Shown one piece after another: positions 24,101 to 36,252 of a stretch of DNA of 64,000 nucleotides; position 1 is the stretch's first letter, and each line of letters starts with the position of its first letter. The DNA is taken from assembly GCF_050948175.1 (NCBI RefSeq), contig NC_135198.1, positions 7,453,001 through 7,517,000 of the forward strand, read 5' to 3'. The stretch is from Xylocopa sonorina. Lineage: Eukaryota; Arthropoda; Insecta; Hymenoptera; Apidae. The translations under genes and the position numbers were made by a program. Below the pieces are notes generated by a model that worked only from the letters and a program-made list of their open reading frames with translations, was not told the origin of the DNA and did not search any database.

Positions 24101-27100
24101 ATAGTGTACAACAATACTTCTATACGTACGGCCACTGTACGCATATTGTATAATACTTACAGCGGTAGTACGCATTTTGTTACAGACATGCATCGTAAAG
24201 AACATTTTTTATTGTCGATATCCGTCCCTGCTAAACGGGCACCGAGATAAAGCCTCTCTCCGATAGATATCTCGTGTCATAATGAATTCTTTTTGCGCGG
24301 TGGCTGCGCTCTCTCGAACGACTTCTCGGTACGTCTCCGCCCCGTTTTGGTCAGCCACGGTCCCCGTCATCGTCATTATTATTATTATCATTAACTATAA
24401 AAGAAGGAAGGAAGGCAGGCAGAAAATCGCGAGGGATGAGGAATGGTAGCAACGGAGGGGGCGGCGATGGGCATAAGGGAGCCAAGCGCGAGCGATCTTT
24501 CGCTCTGCTTGCATTCGCAACGCGAGAATTATCGATCGCCGCCGAGCATTGCATCATAAATTACTGTTTTTATCCGCGGGCCCCGATTTCGGGGCCCCTA
24601 CTAGCCCTTGCTCATACCCTAACCCCTTTCTCCTCCCTTCTTGTTCTGGGGCCTTCGTTCTCGCGCGTCGGAGATTTATCTGAAATATTTAAAAACTGCT
24701 TCCTGTGCCCTGCAACTTGATGCCGTTACGCGATTTACTTGCGTCCAAGTGGAGAGTCAGAATAATTTCGTCCTGCCCCTGTGAAATCGGAATTACGTAT
24801 TTTTATGAGGCATGGAAATGAGTTACTTCCACGAGACTTTTCCAGTTCGGTCCGGGGACCTTGCAAACTCTCTCAACACTTCCTACATTGACTTTGAGAA
24901 TGTTCCATTGCAATTTTTTGAGGGTAGATAATTGCTATAACCAGAATATTTCATATCACATTACAGTGACAGTATAGTTATAGAATACAGGTAGATAAAG
25001 AATATCTTTTGGTTTTCTGATGAGGAGAGCGTCACTATTTTCTGCAGAAAAAAGAAGGAAGAAAATTCGGCCCCTGTAACCACTGCAACCGCCTGTAGGG
25101 TATGCCAAAACCGTAGCCCGATTCCGCGTTTCGCCGTGCAACGCGTTATCATCGCGTATCATTATCATCTCGCAATTCGATCTACGTTAGAATTATCGAC
25201 GTCGGTTGTAGGGAGCCGTTGTAAATAACTGTTTTTATACTTGTTCAATCCCCTACCGTTTCCAACGGCGGTCGGAGATTTATTTGAAAAATTTTTCGCC
25301 GAAAACAAAAAAGGAAAAGAAAAACGAAGAGGAGAAAAAAAAAACTAAGAATGGAAGAAGCTTAACCCCTTTCTTTGTCCCTGCTGGCCGGTCGGTCGCG
25401 CATAAGCGTACGTCGTGCTTTTGCCGAAGGTGTACCCCTTGCAGACCGACTACGTGGCGGAATGCGTTGGCGAACGCGCTGTGGGTGATTTTTGCAGGGC
25501 CGTACCCGGACCCTTCCACCGTCTTTCCGGCTAAAATATTCCCGGACGCAAGCGGAGGAACGCGCACCGACCATGCCGGATAATATATTTCCTGCACGAC
25601 GAACGCATCTACCGTTCCGGCGAAATTTATTCACCGGCAAACGCAAGAAATATAACTCAATTTCTAATTGCTCGAGCGGACCGATCCGGGTTAGGTTCGC
25701 TGACCGGCAATTAATGTATTCCGCAATGGCCAGCGAGAGGGGCTTCTTCTTGCGCGGATCACGTGGTCCCTGGGGTACCGATAGGGTGCGTTTCGTGTGC
25801 GGAAAGCTTATTCACCGATGGAGATTGATTTGAGTATTGATGAGAGTAGACGTTTCTGCAAATTCGCAAGTTTTACGGACAGAATTGAAGCAGTGGAATC
25901 TGAATAGAGACTCGACGCACCCTTTGAATATTATTTAGTTGTGCTAGGATCCTTTTTCTGTTTTTTCGTACTGATTAAGATTGATTATCATGTGCGCACG
26001 ATTATCCGATATAAAAATAGTTCTTCCCAAATGTTTGACACCAGACTAACCAAGCTAAAAAATACACAAGGGTAGGAGAACATATGCTCGTAAGCGGTAG
26101 GTTGTCCGAAGGTTTAAATTGGAATGGTAAATTCTTTGGACCGTGCGTTTCATTGATTTGTATTCGTAGGAGCGTAATGGGGGAATTGTTTGTAATTCCT
26201 GCTCTTTAAATATTAGAAACGCCACGTCATACTTGGTATTAGTATTACTGGCTCCGAGATCCTCGAAATCGTGGTGCTTCTTCATATTTACGTAGACATA
26301 ACTCGGTTGTACAAGAATCTCCACTTAACGCAGATCCCGTGAAGAATGAGCTTGAGTGGTTTTCTCATATAATCGACTTACTTCGGGAAGAAGGAAGGAT
26401 CGTTAAAATCATAAGACTTATCTTGTCAGTCGTTGAAGGATTTAAGTCTTTTTAAATGTATCATCGAAAGGCAAAGAATTAACGTGCATCCTTCGTATCA
26501 GAACTGTGGTATAACAGTAAATTATTATGAATCAAAGTTCGACACGTGTATGAAAATCCATAAGCATATAATTTACAAGCTATGTAACGATGTAAAGGGT
26601 TAATAACCTTTATCATCATACAAGGTGTTTCTGAAATAGTGGTACCATATTTACTACATAAACCACATTTGTAGCACTACATCATTCCAATAAGAACTAT
26701 TCATTCTAAAGCTAGTAACTGATAAAAAATGATCAATTTATGTTTCATACAGATGTTATAGATTTACTATAACACATTCGTTCATAAAAACGTTCGCATT
26801 AACTACCTGTTTTCCTTGCAGCGTGTACTGCTTTCGCTGCTTCGGTAACTTAAGGCTACGTCATCCGCGGAGCGGCTCGCAGTGTCATTCGTCGGCGGCC
26901 ATCGAAGGGTCTCGGTCTTATCGATCGATCGGAGGGTTGAAAAAAACCAACGTCCACCGTAGGTACGCTCCTGTGACTCCGAAAAGGCGCTCGAGGGCCT
27001 CTCGTTACGTAGCCGGTGTTCGACAAGAAAATTTGCCTCCGAGCACGGAGAACCGCGGCGTGTATCGCGTACACACGTGTCCGCATATAAAACTCGTATA

Positions 27101-28431
27101 GACGGCCGTGCATACACGCGACGTTCCACGGACGGCACCGCTGATTTATCGGCCGGCATTTTTTCGGGGTATTTTTATTACGTTTTGATCCTTCCGCGCA
27201 TACATTTTAAGCGTACAAAGCGCGCGGCCCGATCCGCGCGCTCGCGAGAAGCCCGCGCGACACTCGGAACGCCGACAAAATCTCCCATATCCTCTTTGCT
27301 TTTCCGAGAAATTCCTGTTGCGCGTCCACGAAGCCAGGTACAGTGGCATCCGGTGGCTGTAAGCTCCGTGTCGGCGGTGATCATTTGCATGGACACGTGA
27401 AATCGCCTAATGAGACGATATTAATAGGCGGATTGCTTAATTCTCACCTGAAATGTCTCATTTAAGGGGAATGCGTCTTCTTATACGTTTGGCGAGGGTT
27501 TGCGTGCTTTCGTTGGTGCTCTGGTGGGTATGGGATGGTCCTGGGGAGTGGAGAGGCTCCAGGGGGTTGACTTAGGGAGTTATAGGTGAAGGGGTGTTTA
27601 TTTTATTTTAGCTTCTGCTGGTTTCAGCAAATTCTATGTTAGAAGTGAATTATTATACTAAGAAATATAATTAAATTTCTGGAAAATACAAATTTGTACT
27701 TAGATATTAGACTACATTAATACAAGAAATATTTTGATTTGCTCGATTTTGTTATTCGACAATTTTGATATTTTCGTAAATTACAACAATACCTTAGTTT
27801 ATAGAAGAGTTTGTGATTTGTAATTGGAACGTTTTGCTTGCGAAGTGGAGAATTGGAATGTAATGGTCAGTTTGAGTATTTTCTACCGTAACTTCATTAA
27901 CCCACAAAAGTAACAATATAAATAGACATTATTCTTGCTCTCCCTTTTTCGTTTTTAGTACTTTTGTATGAATTTAATTGTATGCATCGTAGTAATACCA
28001 CTGAAAAGATGGTTCTGTTCGTTTAGCTTCAATTTTACACTGCATCCATTCATCTAATTCCTGACTGCTGCTCGAATATTAACATGTAGAAAGTACAGTG
28101 TTGAATTGCATGGATCATATCGTATATATAAATAATCACTACATATATACATAAGTTACAACAATCAGACCGTAATTATTACAAATTAATTACAAGCGTA
28201 ATCTGACGTATAAGGTAGTGCTCTATTACGCCAAAGAATGAATTGTATAACAACCATAGAGACATACTTCGTAAATCAAACAAGACCTCGGTTCTATGAT
28301 TAACTCCACGGATGTAATTAAAAGAAAGAATGATTCCTTTTGAATTATTTTCAAAGATAAATTGAATCTTTAGAAATTTGTTTCGCGCTCAATGGCACAA
28401 AGTTCGTATGGAAGGGTGGTTTCTTATTTCG
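18111..28431. other. Gene-poor interval with CpG-rich islands
   Basis: No gene could be supported. AT-rich DNA (an AT-rich core near 18.55-18.65 kb) alternates with CpG-rich islands at about 21.6-21.95, 22.4-23.0, 24.3-24.7, 25.3-25.8 and 26.8-27.4 kb. Overlapping open frames on both strands in these islands follow from low stop-codon density in GC-rich DNA. Two plus-strand exon-like pieces (about 21.70-21.93 and 26.82-26.96 kb) are listed as findings. A short inverted repeat at 23383-23414 may mark a small transposon remnant. Confidence 0.5.
23383..23414. repeat. Perfect 11-bp inverted repeat with 10-nt loop
   Basis: TACACGAATTT (23383-23393) is repeated in reverse complement at 23404-23414. 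The surrounding AT-rich DNA also holds GGGTGTTTCTGAG near 23.3 kb; a related GGTGTTTCTGAAA occurs near 26.62 kb. Such motifs occur at ends of some insect DNA transposons, but no target-site duplication or complete element could be defined. Confidence 0.45.
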
Positions 28432-29662
28432 TCAGTGAATTTCTCGGGCGACCGCGTCGATTATCCTCTGAAACGTGGCACTATCCAAACCGCAGAACGA
28501 TTTATCACGCGGGAAGATGGACAACGCTCTGCGTCTCCGTCGACGACGTAAAATATCGTCGAATTCGTCGTCCGTGGTCGGTGGATTTACCTTGGCGTAA
28601 TAAAGCGCCGCGAAACCACTGTAGATGAGAAGGGCTGCGGTGGCTAGCTATTGGACAATATATATTGCATTAAATAATTATTTTTACCATCGATCGTTTT
28701 CTATAAATATATTATATTATTTATCTTTCTTCTTATTGCTAATTCCTCCGTAGTTTCTGTTGCAGTTATCTCAAATTTTGATTTAATTCTGGAAGCCTAG
28801 TTTAAAGACCGACGCCTCTTCTATTTAAAATTAAATATTTTCAAAAATCTTACTTCTTTCGTGAAAGCTAGCATCTAATTAACGATTAAATATTAGATCT
28901 TGCCTTGCGAGCATCGCTCGTCATTAACAGAGCGTTTCTAAGGAAACATTCCTAATTACGTTGCACAGGAATAAATCGTTGTTAATTAAGTGTTAGTTAA
29001 TTGATTTAGTTTCTATAAAGAGTTGCGCGCGAAAGTAGAGCATTAAACTAGTCGATCAATGTTAAATGCTCTGACGAGCTTCGATTATGTTTATGTAACG
29101 CGAAGCTTCAATAATCGTAGTGAGTTACGGTTGGATACTACTTTCTCTTGATAATGTGATACGTGAGAGGGAAAATTCATTGAAACTTACTTGAAACACG
29201 GCCCAGAACTTGTAACTACCCTCGTTTATTAGAAAATCATAATAACCGCCCCAGTAGTCAACCGAGTTTGGTTGTGCCATGGCTTTCATAGAGTGTTCTT
29301 CATCGCTTATTACATGATCGTCGTGATGATCGTCGTGGTGGTCGTCGTCGTACATTGATCCGCGATCTTCGTGGTAACCGCGTCGATACATTTTTGGATG
29401 TCTGATCGAAAAATCAAATCATTGTTAATCTCTCAATTGATCCCACATTATTAATACGATGCTAAATAATTCACGAAGCAATAATTTTTCAACAGAAGCT
29501 ACCTGTATGTTTGCACTGCTGTACCGAGCGCAGATGTTTCGTCGTACTCGTTGGTTTCTGGAGGCATATCGATCTCGTCAAATGCGGACTCGCTTGTCGA
29601 GCCATGAGAAACGCAAACAAGGAGTAGGAGACAGTGACAGACTAAATTTGTTTGTATCCTGT
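28432..29662 (-). CDS. Asp/His-rich secretory protein with one C-terminal membrane segment (gene A, 5' exon not found)
   Basis: Three exons join in consistent phase: 29662-29503 (acceptor TTTCCATTTCAG), 29401-29191 (ends CAA|GTAAGT) and 28647-28432 (stop TGA at 28434-28432), giving 195 codons. The first visible exon enters in phase 1 and no in-frame ATG precedes its hydrophobic stretch (CHCLLLLVCV), which looks like a signal-peptide core, so a short 5' exon is missing. An acidic region (DEIDMPPETNEYDE) and a D/H repeat (DDHHDDHHDDH) follow, then WGGYYDF, the K-F-W motif and a membrane segment across the last exon junction. The last exon continues with an acidic patch, seven consecutive Arg and a short tail ending REIH. 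The family was not recognised. The plan matches the next gene upstream (32931-34373), which suggests related membrane or cuticle-associated proteins; that role is inference. Confidence 0.8.
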
Positions 29663-32600
29663 CTGAAATGGAAAAGATTGCTCATACAAATTTTTGAGTT
29701 GCTGGTATATTTCAGCTACTAAAAATCCTGATAGTTTTCCTTCTCTAGTAAAGCAAAAATGATTAGACACCATGCCCATACTAACACATACTCACTTCAC
29801 TTAGAAATCACAAATCGTAATACATCAAATATTTTCAATAACCAACAATATCGACACGCGTAGAGTGTTAATAAAAAAACTGTTCGAAAACATGGAACAA
29901 TATCTACCCATAGCTTTTCCTCTTCAATCGCAACAAACTCTTCAAAAGACCCACGTTGCTCGACGAATCACGCAGTTTATCCCTCTCATTCGTGAATTCA
30001 CGTTCGTCTACACTTTTCGTCAAGTCCCTCACCGATTCATAGAAACTCTGACAATTCACCACCGGCTGATCCGTCGACGCGAACGTTCATTCCTCGTGCC
30101 TTATTCACACGGTTCTTTTTTTTCACAGAAACGAAGCGTTCCCGATGGTTCCGTTCAACTCAAAGCTGTTGTCCAACGACAAGGATCACGATCGTGGAAC
30201 CGTCGATGATAAAATCCAACGAGCAACTGAACGATTCGTGGGTCCAGTTCAAACATACTCTTCGGTTACCGGTAACTGTATCACCAGAAACGTTAAGCAA
30301 ATCCAGCGTGCAGCGCTAAAAGCCCTAATTGTTACAACTCTTACGTGTCGTCGCGTCGTGTAGGAAGATTTCAGTTGGGAATTCGGTTATATAGATTATC
30401 GATTACCTCGACCCGTCCCATTATCGTCCCATTAACGTGTCGCTTAAGGGAGATAATCGTGTTTGATTTTTCAATTAGATTCGTAGGACTTTTCACCGTA
30501 GAATGTGGTTCAAACTGACTAATTCGGGACAGATTCTGTTTGTGAGAATGTTGGAGTTAATGTGGAGATGGTACAAAAAAATTTGCATACTGCTCTTATT
30601 CTTGATTTGGTAATTAGGGACCGATTAGTCGTCCCAGACCGTGAATGGGTTCTAGTTCTTATTGTTTGGGGATACTTGCGGTCTTTGTACAAGAAATTTA
30701 TGTTAATAATTGATGAACAAAGTAGAATGGTGAAAGAATTCTCTTAAGTCACTTATTACTGGAGCAATTATTTATTCTTTCCTTAGCTGATCAACACAGT
30801 AACATTACAATTCCAATTTTTGTTCCATTATTATTTCTGCTTTAATTTCATTAACAGCAACTTCTTGAAATTCACTGAGAATCGCACAGTCTTCAGCGAA
30901 TCTGTCTCTTCGTCATCTTTGGCTCAAACGACTCGTTATTCGCGCCGAATGAATCGTTTAGATGTTCCATTGCTTGTGGATCTTCGTTAAATTTATTTAA
31001 AAGAACACAGTGGACCACCAATTAATATAACAAATGCGTTTTTTGTCCGTATCAGTACGCGCACTCAATTCCCGCGGTGAGATTGACAATTTGCCGATTC
31101 TCGAGCTACTAACCGAAGCAAAAGCGTAGTAGCAGCCATTTCTCGTATTATTTTAGCCAATTCACGCGTGTAACTGTTCCGTGGCGTAATGGATACCGGT
31201 ACGCAGACGGAAAGTTTCTTTGAGAAGGATGGAATTTTTGATGCCACCGAAGGAGCGTGGCCGTAAAAGATATCTAGGCAAAGGAAACATTAACCTTATA
31301 TTTATGTTTCCTTAGCCTAAGTAACCTTATATTTCTTAACCCCACTGTACATCCTTCTACGGTACTAGGTCAGCTGATTAGCAAGTTCTTGAACAAGTCC
31401 CGTTGAAACAATACTTTAAACTGGCGATAATAACGAAAAATGTTTTTACTGTGTCGATTCAGTTAGAAATGGCCACGATACTCGACTTCGTTGTGTTCGC
31501 AATTCATTCATTAGAACGAATTGCGACTTCAGCTTCGGTTACGTTGCGGAGTTGCTGGTTTGGAGGGGTTTTCTGAATGAGGAATTGGGAGTCGAGCCAT
31601 GTAATCCCTGGCTGGTGTATTCGTAGCCAATCATTCGTAAAGGAATGTTCAAAGTGCAGTTCAATATTGCAGTCAGGATTGGTTGATGTTTGTATAATTC
31701 ATAGGAAACCAAATCAGACGCTATAAAACTCATATTTACGGGATCAAACGAAATACTAGGGCATCCATGTTTTCACAAAATTAACAAACGTGTCCTTTAT
31801 CTTTCTACTCTTCTCACAGACATTCAAATAGTGTTCTTGTGCACGAAGCATATTAGACACACGCGAGCCTCACGAAAGTGCTATGCGAAATTATACTTCG
31901 TATTCCAAGTACGCAACGCGAAATCACGGAATCATACGTGAAAAGAAAACAGGGATGAGAGGCTCGTTCGAAAGAGCGTAATTGGTCAATCGGAATGCGA
32001 GACCATCAGAATTCTCGCGTCGTTTCCAGTAATTCCGACGATTCCACAGATACTGATAAATTCCGGCTTGTTATCCCGCCAAAAACTTGCGCCGCCGCTC
32101 GTGGCGCAGCGTAAGAAGCAGTCATAACCGAATACGCCTGTTTCTCGGGAATTTAGGAGTCGTGCGCCCGTCAACGTCGATCCGTCCACGGTATCGCTAT
32201 TTCTTAAAGGATTCGAGCGAGTGGATCATCAGGGGAAAAAGTCACGCTTTTGTCGTGTACAATTTTATTGCATTTACAAGTCGTTTTGGTAGACCGACGT
32301 CTGCAACAAATCGATCACCACGAACTGCCAGCTTTCAGCTTTACGTTTCGTAACAGTTGCGACACAATGCTGTTTCATCTAATATGGTGTAAACGCTGAA
32401 ATGTGTTCTGGTTACTTTATTATATTTCTTATATAAATAATATATTAGGAGGTTCTTTCAAGTATTTACAAAGACTTAATTACATCTAGAATTTGCACGT
32501 ATGAATTGCAGTAAGCACGTGCTTGTACTATCGAATAAATCTAATAGAGAAATTGGTCGTCTGAACCTTTGGACGTACCCTGCATCGGTACTCTGCCTTT

Positions 32601-32930
32601 ATGGTATAAGAGCTTTAACTAGCCTCTTGTAAACGAGAATTATATCGATATACAAACTCTATGTCAACGTGTGGTAGAAAAGGGTGGATCTGCGTACTTC
32701 ATTTCTGAAGCTTCCTCGAATTTTCTTCCTCTTTCATTTGTCGAAAACGATTTTCATCCTGTTTTTTCCATCCATGGTAGATTCACCCCTTCGAGGATTG
32801 TAGCACAAGTTTGTTTTAAGTCCTGCATACATAGAACGACACAAAGAGAAACAGCTGACTTCCAAACAATTTGTACGGCACCTCGTTACTTTCCACGGTC
32901 AACAGGTTAACAAAGTAACAACGAAGCACG
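29663..32930. other. Intergenic interval between genes A and B
   Basis: It should contain the missing first exon and promoter of gene A and the 3' end of gene B. I searched the minus strand near 29.7-30.6 kb for an ATG exon ending in phase 1 and found no convincing one. A possible minus-strand poly(A) signal for gene B (AATAAA) is at 32421-32416. No other gene was supported; open frames such as 29865-30209 on the plus strand look accidental. Confidence 0.5.
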
Positions 32931-34373
32931 TTAAGAGATCTTGCCGTACTTCTCCGCGAAACTTTCGATGCCCTCCAATATTTGCCCCGCATAATCCCAC
33001 CAGCTCTGTTCGTTGTGCGATCTACTGTGTGCCACGGCATCGGCTAAGTGAGCGGGGAATGTGATCTTGTGCCTGGCGATGCTCTTCAGCACCAGAGCCG
33101 CGATGTAGATGACGAAGTAGATGCTGAAGTATAGCGGTAGATACCAGAGCTTCTTCCCGATGTAGTAGTAAGAGTAGGGCCTCTTGTCCAGCCTCTGGTC
33201 ATTCATTTCCGGCTGCTCTGTGTGGTCATGGTATTCTGGTATGTGGTCGTAGATCACCTCATGATGGAAGTCGTGGTGGTGGCCGTACGAGTCGTCGTCG
33301 GTGTCGTACGGCGGATGATCCAGATGACCGGAATACTCCATCGGTTTTGGCGCCGCGTCGTTGTTGTAGGACATGTCCGGCTGATAGTCGGGGTAGTCGG
33401 GTTGTTGGTCGTGGGACGCGAAGTAGGAATCCGGTTTGTAGGAATCTGGCGGCTGGAAACGATGATTTACGTCGGTTTCTGCTCGATTATGGTTGGCTTA
33501 AGTGGAAATTTTTGATGGCAGCGGTGGGAAATTATGGAAATGTCGAACAGAGATGTATATGTGATTTGAGTTTAATAGTATTTTGATGTTTGGAATGTAC
33601 CAACCTTGTCACTTATCTCAGAATCTGTGTAATCGTCCATCGATAGGGGCTTCGAAATCGGTTTGTCACTCATATAATCCGGTGGTTTTGTAATCGGCTT
33701 ACTGTTCATGTAATCCGGTGGCTTGTACTCGTAGCTCTCTGAAAACGGTGGCTTAGAAAACTCGAACATACTCGAGGACGACGGACCGGTGGGTGGACTG
33801 CTCGGACGACTGTCGGAGTTTGAGTTTTCCTTCTTGTCGCCGGATGGTTGTTTGTTTTTGAATAAAAGCGGTGCCGGATGATACCTGTCCTGTATCTGCT
33901 TCTTCGTGCTCAGTTTTGCTATCATTTCGTGGTCCAATGTTGTATATCTAGAAATGTTTAATATTGAAGTCATATTTAGATGTTTAAATGAGTGCTGACC
34001 GTTTCATACCTTCCAGCAGGAGAATAATTAACCGCCTCGCCATTCTTCAAACTCGGTATCTTGTGGGAAATGTACACAGGCGACACAGTGATCGCGATGT
34101 TCTTGATACTTCTACCTTCACTTTGCGTCCCATTGCTTCGTTATAGACAGAACAAACGAAATTACAACATTGACCCAGCATTACTTTCTACATCAAATGA
34201 AGCACATTGCACACGTTTCTATGATCTAACCTGACGATCCACGGTGATGGATCGATACTCGGTTCCGTTTCCTCCTGACCGTTTCTCGACACTTTCGCAT
34301 AGGACATCACTCGTGGTAGAACCGAGACGATCGTCAGACTCGCTAAAAGCAGCGAAATTAATGCGCGAATCAT
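32931..34373 (-). CDS. Secretory protein with Pro/Asp/His/Tyr-rich region and one C-terminal membrane segment (gene B)
   Basis: Four exons: 34373-34231, 34135-34010, 33947-33605 and 33452-32931, phases 2/2/0, total 377 residues, stop TAA at 32933-32931. Residues 1 to about 24 form a signal peptide (LISLLLASLTIVSVL core). Residues about 105-200 are Ser/Pro/Lys-rich with two degenerate copies of a KPPDYM repeat. Residues about 205-290 are rich in Asp, His, Tyr and Pro (PDYPDYQPD, DDDSYGHHHDFHHE). The IGKKLW motif then leads into one hydrophobic segment at about 307-326, followed by a basic stretch, two Trp and the tail KYGKIS. The family was not recognised. Gene A, on the same strand about 3.3 kb away, has the same order of parts including the K-[FL]-W motif before the membrane segment, so the two may be diverged tandem paralogues. 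His/Asp clusters could bind metal; that is inference. Confidence 0.85.
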
Positions 34374-36252
34374 CTTCCCCGACAGCCAGAGATGAATGAT
34401 CGCGGGACACTGTCCCGAGTCTCCTATATAGACTCGTAACTGTACCTCCGTACCGATCTGTTGCTAATTTATTGTCCAACTTCATTTTCACCTGCTACCA
34501 CTACTTAACACCACTTGCAAGAGCCTATATTTTTGTCAAAGAAAACATTTACGCCAGTCGCAAAACAAAAATTCAGGTAGAGCGTCACACTCGCTCGTTG
34601 TCTTCTGTCATAAATAATTATCTTTCGATCGATTTCGAGTTCTTTTCGCGACAAAACATTTCCCTCGTAAATGAAGGTGTTAATGCGATGGGAAGAGACT
34701 TCGCGAAATGCTTCTAATCCGTTTGGCAAATTAGTACACACCGTTACGAGGCAATCGGCGTGTAAGAAACTCGTTCAGGAGGGAAGCGATCGATCGTTAA
34801 TCCATTTTTGAATGGATGTATGCTCGTTAATGTTTAAGAATGCACTGGAGCGAAAGTTTTATGTCTTTCGGTCTTTTTAGATGCATTTTATGGATATAGT
34901 TAAGATTGTTCTTCTTAGTTAGAATTTCCTTTTGTTGTAGATATAATTAGGATGTAATCTCGATTATCATAGTTTATTTTATTTATTCTGCTTGTAAACA
35001 ATATAACTTGGCTATCATACAATAATGAGATTCGTAATTACACTCTACTTCCTGCATAATTGTATCACATTACATTTTTGTTATTTTATATTGTTTCCTT
35101 TAACATTCACAAATTCACATTTGGCAAATATAGAATTCTGATATATGTATAAATAGCTTGCAAATAGTCGCGTTATTAAATATACATACAAAATGTTTCT
35201 GCCTTAGTTAATTAACGTTTATAAAACACTTAAAATACTGATACCCTTAGGGAATTACGCGACTATTTGCCACGCATCGATATATCTGCATTTCTCTTTT
35301 TACATTAAACTATTTCACTGAGAAAATATATAACATTCCTGTAAGGATAACAAACATACTTGTTTTATATGATTTAACGAAATTATATTAACAGTTATAT
35401 CTATTAAAATTACTATAAATAGTGGTTCTATCCGTGGATATGTTTTTTTAGTCCATCGATATTGTTTTGATATTATTCTATGAGAAAAGCGCGTATAAAA
35501 TAGAAGTTGTGTATTACCCTAACTGTAAGCTTAATCAGTAGGATATTACATTTGACGTCGTAACATCTGCACGTTCTGGAATAGAATGTAAAATTAATTG
35601 GATACATTTAACCCTTTCGCGATGCGATAAAAGGAATTTTTTAAATATCGATATCAGATCCAAAAATACATCGTTTCAACCATTGGTGTGCGTAATAAAC
35701 TTGGCTAATTATTATGTATAATACAGTTTACATAAACTATAAAATTGACTGTAGTAGATCGAGCGCGTTTGTTGGCCAGTCTCTCTCGTATCGCACTGTG
35801 AAGTGGTTAACATTGTATAAAGTACATGCACGATGCTATCTGTTACGCAAATAATCCCGAAAAATGTTAAAACTTTAGTACTGTTTGCAATTATTCGAAC
35901 AAAAATAAGTACCATCATTACTAAAAATATTCCATTTTTTTAAATGTTTCATGTGTAATATCAAAACGATCCAAACGATTCGTAATCCATAAAATTTTAC
36001 GTATTTTCTACAGCCTTAAACTTATTTGTTCGAATAGCTACCAACAGTACTATATTTCTTCCACTGAACAACTTTCTCTCACTCCCACATATGAATTTTA
36101 CAATGCAAACAGTACATGCACGTAAAACCAACCGCCCTTCCATCGTTTCCTCCACTACTTCGCGTATGATATCTCTTCAGCGTCATGAAAGTCGTTTCAT
36201 GGACAAGCACGAAGAAAGACGAGAGTATCGAGATCTCTGGATGAAAACTTCT
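34374..36252. other. Intergenic: promoter side of gene B and 3' side of the MFSD6-type gene
   Basis: AT-rich DNA without a supported gene. The last exon of the MFSD6-type gene stops at 36253, so its 3' UTR should lie in the upper part of this interval on the minus strand. Open frames 34472-34717 (plus), 34505-34741 (minus) and 35712-35918 (minus) have no protein-like character. Confidence 0.55.

Noticed and set aside
25280..25833. Overlapping ORFs on both strands in a CpG-rich patch
   Set aside because: Low stop-codon density in GC-rich DNA explains them; no domain or consistent splice sites.
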